Shown here: one piece after another, positions 57,801-64,000 of the stretch
How the letters are laid out: each line of letters starts with the position of its first letter
How positions within the stretch are numbered: the stretch's first letter is position 1
Source of the DNA: Enoplolaimus lenunculus
Taxonomy: Eukaryota > Nematoda > Enoplea > Enoplida > Thoracostomopsidae
Direction of reading: 5' to 3'
Assembly: GCA_030248215.1 (NCBI GenBank)
Contig: JASANG010002300.1
Location: forward strand, 1-64,000
DNA length: 64,000 nt
Position numbers and translations under genes: made by a program
Notes under the pieces: generated by a model
The model's database searches: none
What the model saw: only the letters and a program-made list of their open reading frames with translations
Told to the model about the DNA's origin: nothing

Positions 57801-60800
57801 GTATAAAAAAGATTTCAGGGGCAAAATGTTTCCTCCATAGGACTGGAATAGCGTAAAGCTTCTTTAGACTAATTTTTTGCATAGGCTTTTTAAGCTTAGG
57901 CTGAGGCTTAGGTATAAGCTCATTCTTGCGTTTATAGGCATAGATTTAGGCTTATACTACTGTTCCACCCGTGTTCTGTGTACATTGAATATGCTTGTTA
58001 TAATAATTGTCACTTTATTTAGCGCTCCTTTACGCGTCAATTTTCGGACATATGACAACAATTATTCAACAAATGACTTCGGCGACAATGCGATATCATG
58101 ACATGATTAATAATGTTCGAGAATTTATTAAACTTCACGAAGTGCCAAAAACGCTCGCAGAACGCGTAATGGATTACGTTGTATCCACATGGGCGATGAG
58201 TAAAGGCATCGATACCGCGAAGGTTATTGTGATTTTACCTGCGTTTTAAATTTGAAAATGGTCAGATTTTGAAAATGATTTGTTTGTAATGATGTGTCAA
58301 ATAGGCAATAAATAAAGACACTGATGATGTCTAACGGGTATGACCCATGGTACTTTAAAGGGCATCCAGGTTTCTGGTGGGTCTATAAAAGAGTAGGTTT
58401 TGCATTCTTGATTACAGTTTTTTTGCTTAGGCTTTGGCTTAGGCGCTTAGGCGCAGGCTGAGGAATACGCTTAATCTACTGTTACGCCGTTACGCCCCTG
58501 AAAGTAACATTGACCACGAGTATTTAGTAAAGAAGTACAGTCCTTGATTGCTGCTTGTTACTCGCATAAAATTAAAAACTGAAACATATAATTAATTTTT
58601 TAAATCAAAAACTTTGACCACGATTTCTGCACAATGCAATGGTGCATTTAAATAAATGATGCATAAAACGTGCGTGTTTCAAAGCTTAATTCGTACAAAC
58701 TTATATACATTTGCAACCAAATTTGCACTGAAACGCTCAAATTTTGCTGTTTCCAAAAATCTTCGTTGAAATCAAATTTTAACTATTCGAGTTTTAAGAC
58801 ATGTTGACGTTTTCAAATTGTAAAAAAATGTTATTTTAGTTTGTATACATTGCTGTGATATTTCATGTATGTTTTGATTCAGGTTCTCAGTTACTGTCCG
58901 AAAGATATGAAAGCTGACATTTGTGTTCATCTCAATCGAAAAGTTTTCAACGAGCATTCATGTTTTCGGCTCGCATCCGATGGTTGTTTACGGTCACTGG
59001 CAATGCATTTTCAATCAACTCACACCGCGCCAGGTGATCTGTTGTATCACACTGGTGAATCCGTAGATGCGCTATGGTTTGTGGTATCCGGTTCATTGGA
59101 AGTGATTCAAGACGACGAAGTTGTTGCAATTTTAGGTAAATCAAACTTGTATCTGGTTTGATAATTTAAACCGGTAAAATTGAATTTTTAACTTTAAGAT
59201 TACCATGCTACGTTTGACCAGAGATCAAGAAATCGATTTCAAACAATTGGTAGGTTGCAATTGTTTTATTAAGTTAAATTCGTTTCAGTTTTAAAATTTA
59301 AGTTTGTAAAATTGTGAAGTTTTTAAGAATATGAGAATATGTTTGGTCTCATGGTTCAATATATGTATTTAAGCAGAAAAAAGTAGTTCCAATTTGAAAT
59401 TAACGAAAAAGTTTAGGTTTGAAATCCGAACATTTAAAATTGTTCATTTTTTGTCCTGCGACAAAGGCAGAACGACTAAAAATTTTTTGTGTCTAAAGGA
59501 TTCACAGTGTCATTGTACAGCCGGTAAAAAGTGGTTTTTTTTTCTGGTTTCTTCAAAACTTTGGACTGGCGATATATCCCTGTATCTCGCTTTGTATACG
59601 CCGCTGCGATTACTTCACTAATTTCTTTTCGGTTTTTATAGGACAAGGCGATGTATTTGGAGACGAATTTTGGAAACAAACGCGTGTAGGACAATCAGCA
59701 GCGAACGTATGCTCATTAACATACACAGATATTCATGTGATCAAACGCGATAAGCTCATGGAAGTCTTGTCCTTCTACCAAGCGTTTGCAAATTCATTCG
59801 CACGCAACTTGGTGCTTACGTACAATTTGAGGCATCGGGTAAGCAAGAACGAAATTAGTCCATACGATACCTTCCTTATATCTTTAACTACCATCATGAC
59901 TGAAAAATAGGCAAAATCACTTGCGAGAAAAACAGTTAGCGTATTTAACGCGTCGTTTACAATAATTTTGTCAATAGTGGCACAAAATACGCAATAGACC
60001 CGAACTATCACGAGGCCATTTTCAAAATAAGTCCAATGATTCGGTTGAGTTGTGTTGGACTGTGAAACAATTTAGTTATCTTTATTTCATTACGATCTGC
60101 TGTATTGTGTTCAATGAAAAATAATTTTTTTAGTTAAAATTTCGAAAAATCGCTGACGTCAAACGTGAACGTGAGCTCGAAGAAAGTCGAAAAACTGAAA
60201 ACAGCGTTTTGCCGGACGATCATCCTGTCAAACGATTGTTGCGACGGATTCGAAAGAAAACAAATCGCGTCTACGCGTCAAGTTTTCAAGATTCAAAACG
60301 CAACGACGATGACGATGAGGAAGTAAGTCAATTTATTCTGGTTGAGGCTGGAGAGCAAATTGATTTTAAAACTAAATTCAACCAATAATGCGCCCGAGCT
60401 TAAGAAAAACTTAAAAGCGTGTTTCTTGTTGTCTCGAATTTGCTCTTATAAACTGTGATCATAAATTATAAAACGAACCCACGTTTTCAGTCAAAATGTC
60501 ACAAAATATAGTTCAGTGCTGTTTAAAACGTGTCGTGAACGCACCAAAATGGCTACGCTTTAGTTACCTAAATTCGAATTTATGCATCAAAAATCGGCGC
60601 CCATAAGCCGGGATCTTAAGTACAGATCTGTCAACAAACCTAAAGTTGTCGACCAGTTGTTTGCTCAAATTCTGGTTACAAAACTAAAACCCAACTATTT
60701 TGCCTAGTGCTATCTTCCAGTCATGCTCCAATATTTACCAACTAAAATCCGAAACTATTTAGTTTGAGTTTTTGAACGATACGACAGACGCTGGTGCAAA

Positions 60801-62299
60801 ATACTGCGTTGTAAAATTTATTAACTAATGCCATGAATATTTTGGCCCGTGTTACTATTAGGAACGTCCCACATTGTTTTCTTAAAATTAGGGTTAGGCT
60901 TAGTTCTCGGTTTCTCTTTACGCTAAGGCGTAAGCTGATGAATAAGCTTAGGTTAGTTCTGTTACGCCGCTAAAGGTAACATTTGCCAATATTTTTATAT
61001 AACTTTCAGGACGACAAGGCAGTCAGTGGTGCACTAAGAAAAGACCGACAACATCGAAAGGACAGCAGTGCAAGTCGTACATCAGTAGAAACAATCGATG
61101 AAACCGAACCGACTCATCGTGACCGGGCTTCCGGTGGAGAACACCGGAGTGGATCAGCACCAAAGAGTAAGAAATCCGAGCGAAAAACAGTGACCATTGA
61201 CCCGCGGCCACCCAAAACGAGGTCACCAAGCATTGCAGGATCGTTCGACGAAAGCACTTTGTCGCCATCCGCAGCCGCGAATCAACAACGCGAATTTGCT
61301 TGGATTGATTCACGCAGTGCCAGTGCAATACTGGACGCACTAGCAAGTTTGCGATCCGACTTGCATGCAGAAGTATCGCAACTCGCTGAACAACTTGATG
61401 TGCTCAAACGACAAGCGCCCGAACCCGGTAGTTATGGTGTCAGTACAAGAGAAGCACGAGAAACCGTTGAAACTGGAGAAGAGTTGAGGCTAATAGGTGG
61501 AGAAAATCCAAGCTTGAGCAGCAGCAGCGGAACCAACGGCAGCAGTAACAAAGGAGGAACAAACGGGGATGGCGATAGCGCGAGTACAGACGCAACCGTG
61601 GCAGCGGACACTAAATTCGAACCGAAATTCGATCAGTCGACTTCGGATCGGGCATCAGTTGTTGAAGTATCGTATGCGCAGTCAGATTTATTCGACCAAC
61701 AAGAACTCAGCGGCCAGCACACGAAACAGGGTTTTGCTTCTCGATCACCTAGACGACAGCAACAACAACCGCAACAACAACCGAGACAACCACAATTTCG
61801 TCGATCCGACAAACATCAACGCTCATCGCGATCTTCTCGCCTATCACCAACTCCACAAGTGTTCACAACTTCGTCGACAATTCGTCCCATCAAACCGGTA
61901 TCAACCACACGCGCTGCGTCGCCATCGAGACCCATCGATCCGGATCGTCCCCCAGTTCCGAACGTTCCCGAGACTCATGCAACAATTTCTGGCGACGGCC
62001 GGGCTACAATTTCGCACCGGACATCATTTACGTCAGCTGATGATGTCATATCAACGCCACGTGAAGCGTCCGGACCACCGACACACGCTCAAGAACAGAA
62101 GACAAAGTCACACCATCGCGCCAAGCGACAAACATCACGGGTTTCGCCAATGGAATCCGGAACGATACAACAACAAGAAGCAGCTAAGGCGAGGCAAGAT
62201 TCACCGTTGTCAGTCCCAACAAGTCCGACTAGCGAACGACGTCTAGACGACGATTTAGACGAGCATGATGATTTTAGCGATTTTGAACGAGGAATTTAA
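48775..62299 (+). CDS. eag: EAG-type voltage-gated potassium channel (KCNH family)
   Basis: Thirteen exons join in phase: 48775-48856, 52646-52876, 53985-54116, 54789-54895, 55292-55687, 56189-56380, 56818-56959, 57496-57600, 58023-58222, 58883-59135, 59642-59838, 60134-60322, 61010-62299; 1171 aa. The order is PAS-cap (KRGLVAPQN), PAS domain (NGYAQ-like [21 protein letters not shown]), S1-S3, S4 with spaced arginines ([14 protein letters not shown], about 326-340), pore with filter SVGFGN (438-443), S6, C-linker and cyclic-nucleotide-binding homology domain. The domain ends with the YNL intrinsic-ligand motif (about 674-676), which in KCNH channels occupies the ligand pocket. A coiled coil near 845-877 fits the tetramerisation domain. 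The remaining tail is disordered and Ser/Gln-rich. It is a plasma-membrane K+ channel controlling excitability. Compared with ERG and ELK relatives, TTIIQQM and the C-linker text are EAG-like. A second first exon exists at 51723-51804. Confidence 0.97.
49475..49673. mobile_element. TTAGGC-core MITE with perfect target duplication
   Basis: CATGTTACTTTTAGGGCCG at the left and CGGTCCTAAAAGTAACATTG at the right are inverted. TCATAAAAACG flanks both sides without mismatch (49464-49474 and 49674-49684), 9 to 11 bp depending on where the element is taken to begin. The interior is a clean run of TTAGGCTTAGGCTT. It lies in EAG intron 1. Confidence 0.88.
50301..50368. repeat. 30-bp GC-rich tandem repeat
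   Basis: Two full units, CGCGCGGCAACATTCGACGG plus CGTTCGGCGG, and a partial third stand out in very AT-rich intron sequence. GTTCGGCGGCG recurs in the inverted-repeat element at 62678-62855. Confidence 0.85.
51723..51804 (+). CDS. eag: EAG alternative first exon 1b (PAS-cap version 2)
   Basis: It is again 82 bp, 27 codons plus one base, and donor GTAAGT, so it splices in phase to 52646. It encodes [20 protein letters not shown] followed by [16 protein letters not shown], the Phe at 16, Ile at 20 and Arg at 22 are shared with exon 1a; the rest differs. Junction residues are YSNF instead of NSNF. It must come from its own promoter 3 kb downstream or from splicing of an upstream 5' UTR onto the ACCACAG acceptor just before it. 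Confidence 0.88.
52090..52175. mobile_element. Worn TTAGGC-core fragment
   Basis: GCTTAGACTAAACCTGCGCT, then TTCAGCTTAAGCCTTAGTC carries the family's central motif without recognisable ends. It lies between EAG exons 1b and 2. Confidence 0.45.
53175..53576. repeat. 31-bp minisatellite in EAG intron 2 with repeated flanking arms
   Basis: About ten units of a 31-bp repeat containing GACTCAATTTACTTTTTAAT and AATAGAATTGT run head to tail. Both ends of the array carry the same arm of about 59 bp (GAATTGAGTCGATA, TTATAACCGTCTGTTTA, GTTTTGACTCAATTTAC). GACTCAATT and AATTGAGTC are complementary, so neighbouring units can fold. Confidence 0.9.
54252..54412. mobile_element. TTAGGC-core MITE
   Basis: Reverse-oriented copy with ends GGCCAATGTACAGAAC and CCCTGATGGGCC. 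Flanks TTGAGGTC (54244-54251) and CTGAGGTC (54413-54420) match at 7 of 8. It lies in EAG intron 3. Confidence 0.82.
55813..55873 (+). pseudogene. Decayed copy of the end of EAG exon 5, with its donor
   Basis: About 60 bp in intron 5 align with the last 60 bp of exon 5. The final TCAAGCACGTTGATGATGTAAG differs from the true exon end at two of 22 positions and keeps the donor. Read in the corresponding frame it still gives KHVDD but has a stop (TAG) further upstream, and it has no evident acceptor. Confidence 0.6.
57794..57985. mobile_element. TTAGGC-core MITE just upstream of EAG exon 9
   Basis: Left end GGCACATGTATA, subterminal TTTCAGGGGCAAAATG, central TTAGGCTGAGGCTTAGG and right TGTTCCACCCGTGTTCTGTG identify the family. 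It ends about 37 bp before the acceptor of exon 9, near the expected branch point. Confidence 0.72.
58345..58505. mobile_element. TTAGGC-core MITE in EAG intron 9
   Basis: GACCCATGGTACTTTAAAGG and CCCTGAAAGTAACATTGACC are inverted ends of the TTACTTT subfamily. Flanks ACGGGTAT and ACGAGTAT are similar. CTGGTGGGTCTATAAAAGAG is shared with the copy at 49475. The right end runs to about 58518. Confidence 0.72.
60844..60987. mobile_element. TTAGGC-core MITE directly upstream of EAG exon 13
   Basis: GGCCCGTGTTACTATTAGG and CTAAAGGTAACATTTGCC are the inverted ends. AATATTTT flanks both sides (60836-60843, 60988-60995). Only 22 bp separate its right end from the exon 13 start, so the downstream target duplication lies in the polypyrimidine region of the acceptor. 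Confidence 0.85.
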
Positions 62300-62677
62300 A
62301 ATAAGTCAAACTAGAACGATCTAAATTTAAATTCAATTGGAGTTTGAGTTTTTTAACTCAGAACTGCGGCGCCAGTAAATTTGAAAGCTTCATTCAAACA
62401 ATAACGATGTATGAACGTGTTAAATTTTGCTAAGATTTGAAATTCGAAATTGCAAAAATTAGCTGGTACTGGCGAACTTTGGTGAAATATCGCTTCGAAA
62501 CATATCAATGTTGTTAACGGAAAACTTGCAATGTTATGTGTTTCTTCAGTACTTGTTCCATAAATATGCAATTGACTGGTTTCGCACGCAGTCATAAGTT
62601 ATGTAGAAACTGCAATACTTACTTCAGAAGGCGAAGGCTTTGAAGACACCACAAATTATTATTTGTATCGACTTCCG

Positions 62678-62855
62678 GTTGCGCATATTTTTCGTGCGGC
62701 GCTGTCCGTCACCGTCCGATCCGTACGTAACCATCATTTACCGTATGGTGTCGTACGTGAGTAATTAGCTTTTGATACTGCTCTGTGGCGCGTTGTGATG
62801 TTCGGCGGCGTACGGTGACGGACTGCGCCGGACGTTATCAAAAGCGTAGCGCAAC
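62678..62855. mobile_element. GC-rich inverted-repeat element
   Basis: GTTGCGC at 62678 pairs with GCGCAAC at 62849-62855, and GGCGCTGTCCGTCACCGT pairs imperfectly with ACGGTGACGGACTGCGCC. CGTACG-type palindromes fill the centre. The class is uncertain. It lies about 380 bp beyond the EAG stop codon. Confidence 0.65.
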
Positions 62856-63050
62856 ACTTTTTTAGTCTTGAGTTATTCAATTATGAAACTGCTTTGATAA
62901 TTAAGTTTAGTCAAAAATGCTCGTTTAAAGGTTGTTTCACAAGATTTTTGTTTTTGATACCTTGAGAAACTTATGATCGATGCGAGTTTTTTTCCGTGAA
63001 CGTAATATTAATGAGCCAAGGAACGGCGAACAATTTATGTTCATGACTGG

Positions 63051-63239
63051 GGCCCATGTAAAGATCAGGGGCGGAAAGTTTTTCTGTAGGACTAGAATAG
63101 AAGGTTTCTACTAATTTTTTTTCTTTGATTAGGCTTAGGCTGAGAAATAAACTCATTCTTACGCTTAGGCGTAGGCTTAGGCTTAGGGAGGCTTAGGAAT
63201 AAGCTTATAATACTGTTCCGTTCCTGTTCTTTACATTGG
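63051..63239. mobile_element. TTAGGC-core MITE
   Basis: GGCCCATGTAAAGATCAGGG at the left and TTCCTGTTCTTTACATTGG at the right are inverted. TCATGACTGG (63041-63050) and TCATGACAGG (63240-63249) flank it with one mismatch in ten. The centre has a run of TTAGGCTTAGGG type. Confidence 0.86.
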
Positions 63240-63487
63240 TCATGACAGGCAAAGTTAAACATTGCCCGAGTGTATACGCCTTAGATTCGCTAAAGTTTGT
63301 ACGGCGTTTAACGCAAATTGTATATTGTTTTATTGAAGATATGCTTAGTTTAATAGGAAATAATGCAAACATTAACTATGAGGTCAACAAAATTATTCAG
63401 GTAGCAGACTTGATTTCAAGTTTAAAACATATTCTATCGTATCCTATTCACCGATCAAACGCTTTGTTTATAGCCTAAATTTATGAT

Positions 63488-63775
63488 TTATTGATAGTCC
63501 CTAAGGCTGGTACGGAGCCCAGCTTCACCTTCAGTAGAATTGTGGCTGGAGGTTCCGGCAATTTCGGTGGTGAAATTTTTGTTCACCGAATCTGTGCCTT
63601 TTAGTGATTTGTTTACGAGTATGAAGAAGTTTTGCAAGCTTTTACCGAGCGTAAAAACAATTTTTAACGACACTTTGCAGATAATTGTCAAAATTAGCAA
63701 ATTCAACAACATTTTCGTTATATAATTTTGCTTCACCTCCGGCTCCGGTTGCGGCTTACCTCCGGTGTCTCCCAT
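63488..63775 (-). CDS. Possible small protein, unrecognised
   Basis: An ATG at 63775 opens 95 codons to a stop at 63488. The product starts MGDTGGKPQPEPEVKQ, has a hydrophobic central stretch (LLNLLILTIICKVSLKIVF) that could span a membrane, and a Ser/Thr-rich polar end. It lies between two mobile elements and shares CCGGAGG/GGTTCCGG-like motifs with other repeats in the window, so a repeat-derived ORF is at least as likely as a gene. Confidence 0.22.
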   Translation of the reverse strand: MGDTGGKPQPEPEVKQNYITKMLLNLLILTIICKVSLKIVFTLGKSLQNFFILVNKSLKGTDSVNKNFTTEIAGTSSHNSTEGEAGLRTSLRDYQ

Positions 63776-63816
63776 GTTACATATCGACAAGAAATGGTTC
63801 ACTGTGAAAATGGTGA

Positions 63817-64000
63817 GTCAAATTGACTTTCTCTGAAATAGGCCTTTTTGGACTACACAAATTGAGCCAAAATTCGACTCCGCCAAAGTAAAATTCGACT
63901 CGCCAGAGTCAAATTCGGCTCACTGAGGCGTAACGTTTAGTCGAATTTGATTCAGTTTGTGCAGTCCGGAAAAGCCTATTTCGGAAAGAGTCAATTTGAC
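63817..64000. mobile_element. Foldback element with about 60-bp inverted arms
   Basis: The left arm begins GTCAAATTGACTTTCTCTGA and the right arm, read inwards, GTCAAATTGACTCTTTCCGA. Pairing continues through AATAGGC, GGACTRCACAAA and CAAAATTCGAC for about 60 bp with roughly 15% mismatch. The 60-bp centre has GACTCCGCC/GACTCGCC repeats. The element may extend past the window edge. Confidence 0.82.

Larger units (their letters stand above)
62300..64000. other. 3' flank of the EAG gene, repeat-rich
   Basis: The first 350 bp may be EAG 3' UTR. They are followed by an inverted-repeat element, a TTAGGC-core MITE, a small ORF and a foldback element. No further exon of a known gene is recognised. 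Confidence 0.5.

Overview
The window is animal genomic DNA: AT-rich, with spliced genes, long introns full of short transposons, and no bacterial-style gene packing. Degenerate arrays of TTAGGC, the nematode telomere unit, occur inside a dispersed element. With the repertoire of genes this makes a nematode or another invertebrate the most likely source; the assignment is inference. Exon structures below were assembled by hand from splice sites, reading-phase continuity and family motifs.

Layout. (1) 1.8-5.5 kb, plus strand: a four-exon mitochondrial mTERF protein, MTERF4 (405 aa). (2) 9.3-17.7 kb, plus strand: a four-exon, about 1909-aa, extremely Asn/Ser/Gln-rich protein ending in an AT-hook-like motif, three C2H2 zinc fingers and a Gln/His-rich tail. 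(3) 17.7-26.4 kb: no gene recognised; repeats. (4) 26.4-42.1 kb, minus strand: an 18-exon, 966-aa RIG-I-like receptor with two CARD-like domains, the complete DECH helicase and the zinc-binding C-terminal domain. All 18 exons join in phase. (5) 42.1-48.8 kb: repeat-filled spacer between two divergent genes. (6) 48.8-62.3 kb, plus strand: a 13-exon EAG-type (KCNH) voltage-gated potassium channel, 1171 aa, with two alternative first exons. (7) 62.3-64.0 kb: repeats, including a foldback element at the right edge.

The four genes have unrelated jobs (mitochondrial ribosome assembly, transcription, antiviral or small-RNA dsRNA sensing, membrane excitability), so this is ordinary mixed gene order rather than a functional cluster. 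The most notable observations are the paired 82-bp first exons of the EAG gene, which encode two versions of the gating PAS-cap; the complete tandem-CARD receptor; a MITE sitting on a splice donor of that receptor; splice sites duplicated by short tandem repeats in two genes; a decayed copy of an EAG exon end; and several families of nonautonomous transposons with readable target-site duplications.
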